From an uncultured bacterium (GTDB taxonomy: Bacteria; Cyanobacteriota; Vampirovibrionia; Gastranaerophilales; Gastranaerophilaceae): 11,552 nucleotides of DNA. The stretch is from positions 1 to 11,552 of the forward strand of contig URRM01000052.1 of NCBI GenBank assembly GCA_900550295.1, written 5' to 3'. The position numbers were made by a program, and so were the translations under genes. The notes beneath the pieces are model-generated. The model was not told the DNA's origin, did not search any database, and saw only the letters and a program-made list of their open reading frames with translations. Positions 1 through 6,236 of this stretch are shown piece after piece (position 1 is the first letter of the stretch; the number at the start of each line of letters is the position of its first letter).

Positions 1-40
1 CGCAATGCGCCCGCCTTTAAACCATCTCAATCTCCAAAGA

Positions 41-565
41 TTAATATTGCAACATTGAAAGTACATCAATACCTAATTTTTCTAGTTTTTCACGACCTCC
101 AAGACCGTTTAATTCAATCCAGAAAGCTGCACCTGCGACATTTGCTTTTGCTTGAGCAATAAGTCTGCAAGCTGCACTTGCTGTACCGCCTGTTGCTAAT
201 AAATCGTCTACAATTAGAACATTTTTACCTTCTTCAACCGCATCTTTATGCATTTCGATTGTGTCTGTACCGTATTCTAATTCGTATGTTTCTTTATATG
301 TAGGTGCCGGTAATTTATGAGGTTTTCTGATTGGAATAAAACCAACATTCAATTTGTATGCCAAAGGCATACCTACGATGAAACCTCTTGATTCCATGCC
401 TGCAACGTAGTCAATTTTTTTATCTTTGTAGTGTTCGTACAAAAAATCAACCATGTTTCTCATAGTTTCAGGTTCTTTTAGGGCTGTCGTAATATCTCTG
501 AATAAGATACCTTCCTTTGGAAAATCTTGAACGGCTCTAATTTTTTCTTTAATACCAGCTAACAT
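41..565 (-). CDS. apt: Adenine phosphoribosyltransferase
   Basis: A cytoplasmic purine-salvage enzyme that joins adenine to PRPP to give AMP and pyrophosphate. The 174-residue length is normal for the family. Visible family features are the N-terminal FPKEGILFRDITT segment (residues 15-27), ESRGF (58-62), the RKPHKLPA loop (80-87) and the PRPP-binding signature IVDDLLATGGTA (118-129), where the two Asp and the TGG loop bind ribose-phosphate. The start is supported by AAAGGG placed seven bases upstream of the ATG. It lies 21 bases downstream of the glycosyltransferase stop codon on the same strand, with no terminator between, so the two are probably one transcript. No promoter of its own is evident. 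The functional assignment is secure; the reason for the pairing with a glycosyltransferase is unknown. Confidence 0.97.
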   Translation of the reverse strand: MLAGIKEKIRAVQDFPKEGILFRDITTALKEPETMRNMVDFLYEHYKDKKIDYVAGMESRGFIVGMPLAYKLNVGFIPIRKPHKLPAPTYKETYELEYGTDTIEMHKDAVEEGKNVLIVDDLLATGGTASAACRLIAQAKANVAGAAFWIELNGLGGREKLEKLGIDVLSMLQY

Positions 566-586
566 TTATCTACCCTTTCCGAGAGT

Positions 587-1936
587 TTATACTCCAACTG
601 TTTCTTTTTCTTTTTCTTGGTGATGTTGTTCTTCTTCTAAAACAAGTCCGTGTGTTGTTTTACCCCAATCCATATCTTTTGGTTTTAAAAGAATTTTGAA
701 CGAGATATAAAACGCAACAGGGAACCAAATTGCCAAAATATAAGCAGAAGTTTCAACTGCTTGTTTCAAAGCTTCCCAACGACCTAAATTGTTATATTTT
801 CTCAAGCTGTAACGAGTTGCCAAAGTAAAGCAAATACCGATTACAAGCCCTACTAAAAGCGATGTAATAATACCGATATCATCAACAGAAACCTTACCTG
901 TCAAAACTTTGAAACATCTAATAATAACCTCAAAAATGAACCAAGTCGGCATTAAAAATTCTGATAAGTAAGCTGTCATATCCAATCTTGCACGCAAAGA
1001 CATTTTTTTAGAGGTAATCACATCACCAAAAAGCTCCAGATAACGTCTTACAGTACCTTCATACCAACGTCTTCTTTGTCTGTAAAGAGGCATCAAATAA
1101 ATAACACCCTCTTCTCTAACTTGAGCTTCTGGACAAAAACGAATGTCCCAACCTTTTATATGAAGTCTTGTAGACATATCTAAATCATCTACAAGTGTGT
1201 AGTTATTCCATCCGCCGATATCTTCAAGAGCTTTCCTCTTGATTAATTCACCGTTACCTCTTAATTCTACGGCACCTTTTACAGCATCACGACCAATTTG
1301 GAAGTGAGAATCAAGAGTCATTTCATTATCTTGGCAACGAGTTAAGAAGTTTACATCTCTGTTTGAAATAATTTTTCTTGCTTGTACCGCACCAACGTCT
1401 TCCGGCTCTAGGTTTGGCACTAATTTGTTTAAGAAATCCGCATCAACTCTTGCATCAGCATCAAAAACTAAAACAGCATCGCCTTTTGCAAACTTGAACG
1501 CATCATTCAAAACAGCTGACTTTCCTGGGAAAGCATCTTTTTCTCTTATTAGAGCTTTAACTTTATCGTGTTTTTGTTCTAATTCCTTGATAACCTCTGC
1601 TGTGTTGTCGTCACTTCTATCGTCAATAACGATTAATTCAAAGTTTGGATAATCAAGTTGTAAAATATTTTCTACTGTTTGAGAAATAACGGCACTTTCG
1701 TTATGAGCAGGAACCATAATAGTTACAAAAGGTTTGTAGTTTTCATTTATAACTTGAGGGTTCTTCTTTAACTGACGTTTTTTGTGCTTGTCAGCAAGAG
1801 TCATATATATTACATATACAGACATACATAATATAAGTCCTACAAGTCCCCAAATAGTATTAAAGTGGTATTGATAGATGTATAAACAAACTATCAATCC
1901 AACAAATATGGTGAAAAATATTAATCTTTCTTTCAT
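587..1936 (-). CDS. Processive membrane glycosyltransferase, family 2 (IcaA/PgaC/BcsA-like)
   Basis: Likely adds sugar units from a nucleotide-sugar to a growing polysaccharide at the inner face of the membrane and helps export it. The 449 residues show two N-terminal membrane segments (about 7-22 and 28-47), then a GT-A catalytic domain starting VTIMVPAHNES (71-81). It contains the metal/nucleotide aspartates DDRSDD (105-110) and DADAR (159-163), the acceptor-site DDLDMS (250-255) and the processivity motif QRRRW (287-291, the QxxRW signature). C-terminal membrane helices follow at about 322-345, 352-373 and 397-415, then a charged tail rich in Glu/His/Lys. The start has a good AGAGGA site six bases upstream. 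Poly-N-acetylglucosamine, hyaluronan-like or other beta-glycan products are all possible; the polymer cannot be told from sequence. It is the first gene of a two-gene unit with apt. No partner deacetylase or export gene is in view. Confidence 0.88.
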   Translation of the reverse strand: MKERLIFFTIFVGLIVCLYIYQYHFNTIWGLVGLILCMSVYVIYMTLADKHKKRQLKKNPQVINENYKPFVTIMVPAHNESAVISQTVENILQLDYPNFELIVIDDRSDDNTAEVIKELEQKHDKVKALIREKDAFPGKSAVLNDAFKFAKGDAVLVFDADARVDADFLNKLVPNLEPEDVGAVQARKIISNRDVNFLTRCQDNEMTLDSHFQIGRDAVKGAVELRGNGELIKRKALEDIGGWNNYTLVDDLDMSTRLHIKGWDIRFCPEAQVREEGVIYLMPLYRQRRRWYEGTVRRYLELFGDVITSKKMSLRARLDMTAYLSEFLMPTWFIFEVIIRCFKVLTGKVSVDDIGIITSLLVGLVIGICFTLATRYSLRKYNNLGRWEALKQAVETSAYILAIWFPVAFYISFKILLKPKDMDWGKTTHGLVLEEEQHHQEKEKETVGV

Positions 1937-1971
1937 CTAATTCCTCTAACGAAAAATCGCATTACTGAATA

Positions 1972-1980
1972 ATTATACCA
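1972..1980 (-). promoter_or_regulatory. Promoter of the glycosyltransferase-apt unit (extended -10)
   Basis: On the minus strand the sequence reads TTGGTATAAT: a perfect TATAAT hexamer (plus-strand 1972-1977) preceded by a TGn extended -10 element (1978-1980). No good -35 lies 17 bases upstream, which is common when the extended element is present. The start of transcription would be near 1965, giving a leader of roughly 30 bases that includes the Shine-Dalgarno site. Confidence 0.6.
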
Positions 1981-2121
1981 AAAACAGTTTACAAATACAT
2001 ATATAGTAGTTGTTTTTTTACTTTTTGTATAGAAATATTAAGATTGTAAAACAGGCAAAAAGCAACCATAACTTAATTTTCGAGAACTCAAACCCCGAAA
2101 ATGTTAAATTTTGTAATATTC

Positions 2122-2151
2122 TTGCCAATATCATGGGGTTTATAATATACT
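2122..2151 (+). promoter_or_regulatory. Promoter of the HU gene
   Basis: TTGCCA (2122-2127), an 18-base spacer and TATACT (2146-2151) form a sigma70-type promoter. It predicts a leader of about 28 bases before the ATG at 2187. An overlapping TATAAT (2141-2146) is an alternative -10 but is poorly spaced from any -35. Confidence 0.55.
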
Positions 2152-2186
2152 GATAGCTGTACATTGATTTAAGAAAGGAAATGAAA

Positions 2187-2465
2187 ATGAACAAAGAAGA
2201 ATTAGTACAAGAAATTTCAAAAAAAGCAAAAGTTACACAAAAAGACGCTAACGAAGTTTTAAGTGTTTTAGTAGATACAATCCAAAAAACAGTTGCTAAA
2301 GGTAAAAAAGTTACTTTAGTTGGTTTTGGTACTTTCGAACCTCGTAAACGTGCTGCTAGAAACGGCAGAAACCCACAAACTGGTAAAGAAATCAAAATCC
2401 CTGCTAAAACAGTTCCAGCTTTCTCAGCAGGTAAAAAATTCAAAACTGTTGTTAACGGCAAATAG
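2187..2465 (+). CDS. hup: HU-family nucleoid DNA-binding protein
   Basis: A small basic protein that dimerises, binds DNA with little sequence preference, and bends and compacts the chromosome. I place the start at 2187, not the in-frame ATG at 2181. The GGA of the AAGAAAGGAA site (2171-2180) lies seven bases before 2187 but touches 2181, and HU proteins normally begin MNKxELV. This gives 92 residues, the standard HU length. Helical dimerisation region: residues 1-45. GFGTFEPRKRAAR (46-58) leads into the DNA-binding arm, whose tip RNPQTG (61-66) carries the conserved proline that intercalates between base pairs. The C-terminal half (PAFSAGKKFK) is typical. The gene is monocistronic, with its own promoter and a strong terminator, and codon choice looks like that of a highly expressed gene. 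Confidence 0.96.
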   Translation: MNKEELVQEISKKAKVTQKDANEVLSVLVDTIQKTVAKGKKVTLVGFGTFEPRKRAARNGRNPQTGKEIKIPAKTVPAFSAGKKFKTVVNGK

Positions 2466-2491
2466 TCTTTAACTAAGTTTTAGAAACTTTT

Positions 2492-2524
2492 AAAGGCGCA
2501 CAAGTCTTCGACTTGTGCGCCTTT
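2492..2524 (+). terminator. Intrinsic terminator after hup
   Basis: A perfect 15-base-pair stem (2492-2506 with 2510-2524) closed by a TTC loop begins 26 bases after the hup stop codon. It is GC-rich in the middle (GGCGCACAAGTC) and followed by TTTGTTTGTTTT on the plus strand, a broken but convincing U-tract. The AAA/TTT outer pairs make it usable in both directions. Confidence 0.88.
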
Positions 2525-2535
2525 GTTTGTTTTAT

Positions 2536-2560
2536 AGACAATAAGGCAATAAGGGCTAAG
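2536..2560. repeat. Fragment related to the 8.2/9.0 kb intergenic repeat
   Basis: AGACAATAAG (2536-2545) is identical to 8236-8245. AATAAGGGCTAAG (2548-2560) is the exact reverse complement of 9078-9090. Both words come from the ends of the repeat copies that flank the secreted-protein gene, so this looks like a truncated or rearranged third member. The sequence after 2560 no longer aligns convincingly. Confidence 0.45.
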
Positions 2561-2607
2561 TGGATAAATTTATTTATAATCAATTTATCATTTTAATCTC
2601 AGCTATT

Positions 2608-2624
2608 GTCAGGCAATGCCTGAC
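2608..2624. repeat. Short perfect palindrome
   Basis: GTCAGGCA (2608-2615) and TGCCTGAC (2617-2624) are exact reverse complements around a single central A. No T-run follows, so it is not an ordinary terminator. It could be a dispersed palindromic unit or a binding site for a dimeric protein; the sequence alone does not decide. Confidence 0.6.
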
Positions 2625-2650
2625 CTACTATGTTGTGTATTTAAACCTTA

Positions 2651-2724
2651 TGTCATTACGAGGAGTGAAGCGACAAAGTAATCCAAAAGATTCTTGGATT
2701 GACACGCTAACGCTCGCAATGACA
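2651..2724. repeat. Palindromic intergenic element with TGTCATT ends
   Basis: The 74-base element begins TGTCATTACGAG and ends CTCGCAATGACA, complementary over 12 bases with one mismatch. An inner arm AATCCAA/TTGGATT (2680-2686 and 2694-2700) makes a second stem, so the whole can fold as one long hairpin. Sequences with these ends and a GAAGCGA-type interior recur as dispersed intergenic repeats in several bacterial lineages (from memory, not searched). No coding potential is likely. It resembles a non-autonomous miniature element or REP-like sequence; no target-site duplication is obvious. Confidence 0.7.
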
Positions 2725-2777
2725 GAGTATTTGCAAACCCTCCACCCTATTAACCCTCTCCATTCCTCTTAACTTTC

Positions 2778-2806
2778 TTGCCTAGTAGAAAAATTTATAC
2801 TAAACT
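2778..2806 (+). promoter_or_regulatory. Probable leaderless promoter of gatD
   Basis: TTGCCT (2778-2783), a 17-base spacer and TAAACT (2801-2806) end exactly six bases before the ATG at 2813, so transcription would begin at or next to the start codon. No Shine-Dalgarno sequence exists in the gap. A better-looking TATACT (2796-2801) overlaps it but would leave only 12 bases to the -35. Confidence 0.5.
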
Positions 2807-2812
2807 AAGTTT

Positions 2813-3544
2813 ATGGAAGAAAAACTACAAATTTCATTTGCACATATTTATCCGAAATTACTTAATATTTACGGAGATACCGGCAATGTAATCACGCTTA
2901 AAAACAGATGTGAATGGAGAGGGATAGAATTTATAGCCGAAGAAATCAATATTGGTGATGATTTCAAGCCTCACGATATGTATTTTATCGGTGGAGGACA
3001 AGACAGACAACAGGTTGATGTTGCAAATGAGATTCAAAAATACAAAGATTTTTTGATTCGAGAACGAGATAACGATGCTGTATTTTTGTCAATTTGTGGT
3101 GGTTATCAACTTTTTGGACATTATTATAAAGCGCAAGACGGTTCTGAATTAAAAGGCATAAGCTTGCTTGATGCTTACACTCTTGCGGGAAATAAGCGTT
3201 TTATCGGTAATATTACGACCGAAATTGACTATTTGGAACCAAAAACGTTGGTTGGATTTGAAAACCATAGCGGATTAACTTATTTACAAGGCGACACAAA
3301 ACCAATTTCTAAGGTTGTTGTAGGTCACGGAAACAACGGCGAAGACGGAACAGAGGGTGCAAGATACAAAAACGTATTTGGCACATATATGCACGGTTCT
3401 TTTTTACCTAAAAACCCTCATTTTGCAGATTATTTAATAAAATTAGCGCTTAAAAAACGTTACGGAAGAGATATTGAGTTGCCTAAATTGGATGACAGCA
3501 TTGAGCTTGCAACTCATGAAAATTTAGTTAATAAACCTTATTAA
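2813..3544 (+). CDS. gatD: Lipid II isoglutaminyl synthase, glutamine amidotransferase subunit GatD
   Basis: Releases ammonia from glutamine and passes it to the MurT ligase, which amidates the D-glutamate of the lipid II stem peptide; cytoplasmic, at the membrane. The 243 residues match GatD (about 243) and the CobB/CobQ-like amidotransferase class. The family opening HIYPKLLNIYGDTGN spans residues 11-25, GGGQDRQQ is at 60-67, and the nucleophile is Cys95 in SICGGYQL. Arg129 in NKRFIGN, FENHSG (149-154) and His194 in TYMHGSF complete the set. These match the Cys, Arg and His described for S. aureus GatD. Its usual partner murT is not within this window, although the two are commonly adjacent. 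The ATG has no Shine-Dalgarno sequence but a -10-like hexamer six bases upstream. The next gene starts 40 bases later and may share the transcript. Confidence 0.92.
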   Translation: MEEKLQISFAHIYPKLLNIYGDTGNVITLKNRCEWRGIEFIAEEINIGDDFKPHDMYFIGGGQDRQQVDVANEIQKYKDFLIRERDNDAVFLSICGGYQLFGHYYKAQDGSELKGISLLDAYTLAGNKRFIGNITTEIDYLEPKTLVGFENHSGLTYLQGDTKPISKVVVGHGNNGEDGTEGARYKNVFGTYMHGSFLPKNPHFADYLIKLALKKRYGRDIELPKLDDSIELATHENLVNKPY

Positions 3545-3548
3545 AAAA

Positions 3549-3578
3549 TAGCCAAAAAGACCGAAACCATGTTAAAAT
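3549..3578 (+). promoter_or_regulatory. Probable leaderless promoter of the YbhN-like gene
   Basis: TAAAAT (3573-3578) ends six bases before the ATG at 3585, with a weak -35 TAGCCA (3549-3554) at an 18-base spacing. No Shine-Dalgarno sequence lies in the gap, which is only T-rich (CTTTTT). Confidence 0.45.
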
Positions 3579-3584
3579 CTTTTT

Positions 3585-4607
3585 ATGAATAAAAAGAAAA
3601 TTTTCACAATTCTGGTAACAATCGCATTTTTAGTATTCTTGGTTTATATCTTTAAAGATATGAGTGCAGAGGAATTTTTAAATGCATTTAAGCTGTTTAG
3701 TTTCAAATACCTTTTCTGGATAGTGTTTCTTTATTATTTGACAATGTATTTCCGTGGAATCCGTTGGAAAGCATTGTTGATGGACAATCCTAAGTATTCA
3801 AATTGGCACTTGGGAGCTGTGTTTATTGTGGGCAGTATGCTTAACAGTTTTTTACCCGCAAGAGCCGGAGATATTTATAGAGCATATTACCTGGGTGAAA
3901 ACAAGCAAGAAAACAAGATGAAAATATTCGGTTCAGTAATTTTGGAAAGGACTCTAGACGGAATCAGTGTATTTTTCATATTGCTTTTTGGCGTTTTGTT
4001 TTATTGCAAAAACAACCCTGTAATTCTTAGTGCAACGTACTTTTTCGGGGCTGTATTTATAGGCAGTATGATTGCATTTTACTTGATTTTTAAATTCAAT
4101 AAAATCGATTTAGTTTGTGAAAAAACTGAAAATATTTTAGAAAAATGCCATATGAATAAACTTTCCGGAGTAGTAAAAAGTTTGAATAAACACGCAAACT
4201 CTTTTATGGAAGGTTTTGAAGTTTTAGACAGTTGGAAACTAACTTTAAAATCAGCTGTAATGAGCGCCATTATTTGGGGTATTGAATGTTATGTTGCATT
4301 TTTAATTTTGGAAAGTTTTAACTTGGCATTACCATTTTCGGCAAGTTTGTTTGTAATCAGCTTAATTTCATTTTCGGCAATGTTACCGTCAACATCAATA
4401 TTTTTCGGACCATATCAAGCAGCATATTTAATTGCATTAGGAATTTATGGTGTAAACAAATCGACTATTTTAGCGGTTTCTTTAGTTCACCCTGTTTTGC
4501 TGGTTACATTATTGACCGTTGTGGGCATATATTATTTGTATAAGTTTAATTTTTCACTGGATAAAATTAAAGAGGTTCAACAAGAAAGGGAAGCCGAAAA
4601 TGTTTAA
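3585..4607 (+). CDS. YbhN/UPF0104-type integral membrane protein (flippase-like domain)
   Basis: A 340-residue polytopic inner-membrane protein of the family that includes the membrane half of lysylphosphatidylglycerol synthases, YbhN and AglD. I count about eight to nine hydrophobic segments, near residues 7-24, 38-56, 77-92, 124-142, 149-170, 224-244, 252-268, 276-290 and 299-318. The family hallmarks NSFLPARAGDIYR (87-99) and ERTLDG (121-126) are present, as is the C-terminal SIFFGPYQAAYL region (271-282). No soluble aminoacyl-transfer domain is attached, so it is not a full MprF. Members are thought to move or bind lipid-linked substrates, but the role of this one is unknown. Its last eight bases overlap the start of the prepilin gene, suggesting translational coupling. 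Confidence 0.82.
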   Translation: MNKKKIFTILVTIAFLVFLVYIFKDMSAEEFLNAFKLFSFKYLFWIVFLYYLTMYFRGIRWKALLMDNPKYSNWHLGAVFIVGSMLNSFLPARAGDIYRAYYLGENKQENKMKIFGSVILERTLDGISVFFILLFGVLFYCKNNPVILSATYFFGAVFIGSMIAFYLIFKFNKIDLVCEKTENILEKCHMNKLSGVVKSLNKHANSFMEGFEVLDSWKLTLKSAVMSAIIWGIECYVAFLILESFNLALPFSASLFVISLISFSAMLPSTSIFFGPYQAAYLIALGIYGVNKSTILAVSLVHPVLLVTLLTVVGIYYLYKFNFSLDKIKEVQQEREAENV

Positions 4608-5217
4608 AAAAGCCTTCACACTTGCAGAAACATTACTTGTAATGGCAATTATCGGGATAGTTGCTACAGCTACAATCCCAAACTTGATGGACAGCTATCA
4701 AGAAGATAGAGATGTTGCAAAACTAAGGGGTGTTTATCACGACTTGGAAGTTGCATATGCAAAGGCTGTTGCTGAATATGGACCTTATGATCAATGGACA
4801 GGTGATAAAAAAGATGTTCTTATGAAATATTTGAAAGCATCACCATGTGGAAATTCAGTAATAAATTCTTGTTATCCAAGCGGTGCTGTAGGAAATGTTA
4901 AATCATCATATAAATACGAATTAGAAAATGGAGTTGGACTTTCTATAAATAAAAATATGACAAGTATTTATGTTGCACTTGGCGGAGCAAAAGGGAAAAC
5001 ACAATCTGGTAGACAAATTTTTCTTATAAAATATTCTGATGCTAATGGGATATACCCTTATGGAAAAGGTGGAGATAGAAATTCTTCAACAGGGGCTTTT
5101 ACTAGCAGTTACACAGGTCGTACTACTACAACAAATTGGGTTATAACAAATGGTAACATGGACTATTTAAGATGCGCAGATAAATTAAATTGGACAAATC
5201 AAACTAGTTGCCCATAA
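4600..5217 (+). CDS. Type IV prepilin-like (pseudopilin) protein
   Basis: A 205-residue protein with a class III signal: MFKKA, then FTLAETLLVMAIIG, continuing as a hydrophobic helix to about residue 29. Prepilin peptidase would cut between Ala5 and Phe6. Glu at position +5 of the mature protein is present, but the residue before the cut is Ala instead of the usual Gly. A coiled alpha1 helix continues to about residue 60, followed by a Gly/Ser/Thr-rich globular part. Four cysteines fall in two close pairs (83/91 and 192/204), which could form surface-loop disulfides. I chose the ATG at 4600 over an upstream in-frame ATG at 4519: it has AAAGGG about nine bases before it and gives the canonical leader, while the longer form would prepend unrelated residues. 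It overlaps the preceding gene by eight bases. Pilus, secretion or DNA-uptake roles are all possible. Confidence 0.88.
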   Translation: MFKKAFTLAETLLVMAIIGIVATATIPNLMDSYQEDRDVAKLRGVYHDLEVAYAKAVAEYGPYDQWTGDKKDVLMKYLKASPCGNSVINSCYPSGAVGNVKSSYKYELENGVGLSINKNMTSIYVALGGAKGKTQSGRQIFLIKYSDANGIYPYGKGGDRNSSTGAFTSSYTGRTTTTNWVITNGNMDYLRCADKLNWTNQTSCP

Positions 5218-6157
5218 CCCTTAGCATACCTTTTACACAATTTTCTGAATTATGATTGCTATGAACTATTTCATAGCAATGGTTTAATGCGCTTTGCATT
5301 GCCATATCATTGTTCAGAAAGTATTTTATTTTGCTAACCAAATCTTCAAAATCAACATAATATGGCATATAACCCTTCATCAAACCAACCTCTGCTCTAA
5401 AGTCAGAAATCAAAAGAGTTTTGCAAGCAAGAGTTTGAATAGTCCTGTAATTCAATGAAGTTAATCCTTGAGCGTTGATATTATAAACAATTTTTGCCTT
5501 GTTTAAGGCTATTGCCATATCTTGTTCATTATCAATAAAACCTTTATAAGCCTGAGTTAAAAGTTCTTTTTCTTCTGTTCTTGAAAGTGCATCTTGATAA
5601 TGTTTTTCTATTGCATACCAAGCAAACTTAAGGTTTGAAAATTCTTTCATTAAATCTACAAAAAAGTTCAAACGCTCTTCTGTATCTAAACGACCTGCAA
5701 ACATTACATCATATTCTTTTTCTAAACCCAAATCCTTATAAATTTCCATATTCACAAAATGAGGCATATAGAATAAATTCTTAATCTTCGATTGCTCTGC
5801 TAACTCTCTATCCCAATAGAAAGTATAGTTACCGTTTTCACTCAAATACGGTAAATATTTTTCCCATTCCTCTTGAACACCTGATGCTTTACTTTCGATT
5901 ACGTCAGAAAAGTAATTAACCGTTTTTACATCTAAGTTGTTATCAACCTTTAATTTCAAACCTGAAAAATCATATCCTATAAGATATTCATAATTTTTTT
6001 CTTTTATAAAATCTAAAAAGTTTTCTTGTTTTAATTCATCAAAAACTTTAACCTCAAAACCATTTTGTCTAAAACCGTCAAAAACGCTTGAAATCGTTAA
6101 TCTTCCGCCTATACTATGTGGTAAAATTCCTAAAATTTTTTTGTTATTTTCGCTCAT
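5204..6157 (-). CDS. CgeB-like GT-B glycosyltransferase
   Basis: A probable cytoplasmic glycosyltransferase of the group resembling the B. subtilis spore-maturation protein CgeB. I start it at the ATG at 6157 (317 residues, MSENNKKILG). An upstream TTG at 6175 would add six residues but has no better initiation signal. The N-terminal Rossmann-like half runs to about residue 145. A connecting segment, YDVMFAGRLDTEERL (149-163), opens the nucleotide-sugar-binding half, and NINAQGLTSLNYRTIQTLAC (226-245) corresponds to the glycine/Arg/acidic end-loop region that binds the donor in this fold. No signal peptide or membrane segment is seen. Its 3' end overlaps the prepilin stop by 14 bases. It is divergent from fixC, sharing a 79-base intergenic region. 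Donor and acceptor are unknown; with a pilin and a flippase-like gene nearby, surface glycan or protein glycosylation is possible but unproven. Confidence 0.75.
   Translation of the reverse strand: MSENNKKILGILPHSIGGRLTISSVFDGFRQNGFEVKVFDELKQENFLDFIKEKNYEYLIGYDFSGLKLKVDNNLDVKTVNYFSDVIESKASGVQEEWEKYLPYLSENGNYTFYWDRELAEQSKIKNLFYMPHFVNMEIYKDLGLEKEYDVMFAGRLDTEERLNFFVDLMKEFSNLKFAWYAIEKHYQDALSRTEEKELLTQAYKGFIDNEQDMAIALNKAKIVYNINAQGLTSLNYRTIQTLACKTLLISDFRAEVGLMKGYMPYYVDFEDLVSKIKYFLNNDMAMQSALNHCYEIVHSNHNSENCVKGMLRVMGN
5255..5280. other. Perfect 11-bp hairpin inside the glycosyltransferase 3' end
   Basis: ATTGCTATGAA (5255-5265) and TTCATAGCAAT (5270-5280) pair perfectly around a four-base CTAT loop. 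It lies 38 bases past the prepilin stop codon, inside the coding end of the convergent glycosyltransferase. No terminator sits between the two genes, so this hairpin may end or protect the plus-strand mRNA, although no T-run follows it. Confidence 0.5.
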
Positions 6158-6163
6158 AATTTT

Positions 6164-6192
6164 ATAAAAACACAAAAAACAAACAATGTCTA
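6164..6192 (-). promoter_or_regulatory. Probable leaderless promoter of the CgeB-like gene
   Basis: Read on the minus strand: TAGACA (plus-strand 6187-6192), a 17-base spacer and TTTTAT (6164-6169), ending six bases before the ATG at 6157. The -35 is close to consensus and the -10 is weak. A TATAAA three bases nearer the ATG is an alternative. No Shine-Dalgarno sequence is present. Confidence 0.4.
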
Positions 6193-6201
6193 TTTTGGTT
6201 A

Positions 6202-6230
6202 TTTACAAACACTTTTTAACTAACTATAAT
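6202..6230 (+). promoter_or_regulatory. Strong leaderless promoter of fixCX
   Basis: TTTACA (6202-6207), exactly 17 bases, then a perfect TATAAT (6225-6230) ending six bases before the ATG at 6237. Transcription should begin at the A of the ATG. No Shine-Dalgarno sequence is possible in the ATTATT gap. This is the clearest example of this promoter type in the window. Confidence 0.75.
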
Positions 6231-6236
6231 ATTATT

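Larger units (their letters stand above)
2466..2812. other. Gene-free interval with stacked repeats
   Basis: This 347-base interval holds, in order, the hup terminator, a fragment related to the 8.2/9.0 kb repeats, a short palindrome (2608-2624), a longer palindromic element (2651-2724) and the gatD promoter. A 70-codon open frame at 2560-2772 runs straight through these repeats, has no Shine-Dalgarno sequence, and its protein is just translated repeat, so I do not call it a gene. Confidence 0.7.

Noticed and set aside
1..40. On the minus strand, GGAGATTGAGATGGTTTAAAGG slightly resembles the 5' half of a serine or leucine tRNA just after apt
   Set aside because: The D-stem does not pair (no GCC opposite GGC), the expected bases at positions 8-9 are absent, and the sequence is cut by the window edge.
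2076..2102. ATTTTCG/CGAAAAT inverted repeat upstream of the HU promoter
   Set aside because: Seven base pairs with a 13-base loop in AT-rich DNA is within chance; not enough to call an operator.
2018..2461. A 147-codon minus-strand open frame across hup
   Set aside because: It is antisense to a clear HU gene; its protein is low-complexity and has no start signal.
2560..2772. A 70-codon plus-strand open frame
   Set aside because: It is made of palindromic repeat sequence, lacks a Shine-Dalgarno site and a family match, and ends inside the intergenic region.
3554..3584. AAAAAGA/TCTTTTT pairing between gatD and the YbhN-like gene as a terminator
   Set aside because: The stem is almost all A-T with a 17-base loop and would end at the start codon; it looks like chance overlap with the promoter.
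6186..6236. Longer fixC form starting at ATG 6186
   Set aside because: It would place the near-consensus promoter inside the gene and add 17 residues before the FAD motif that the family lacks.
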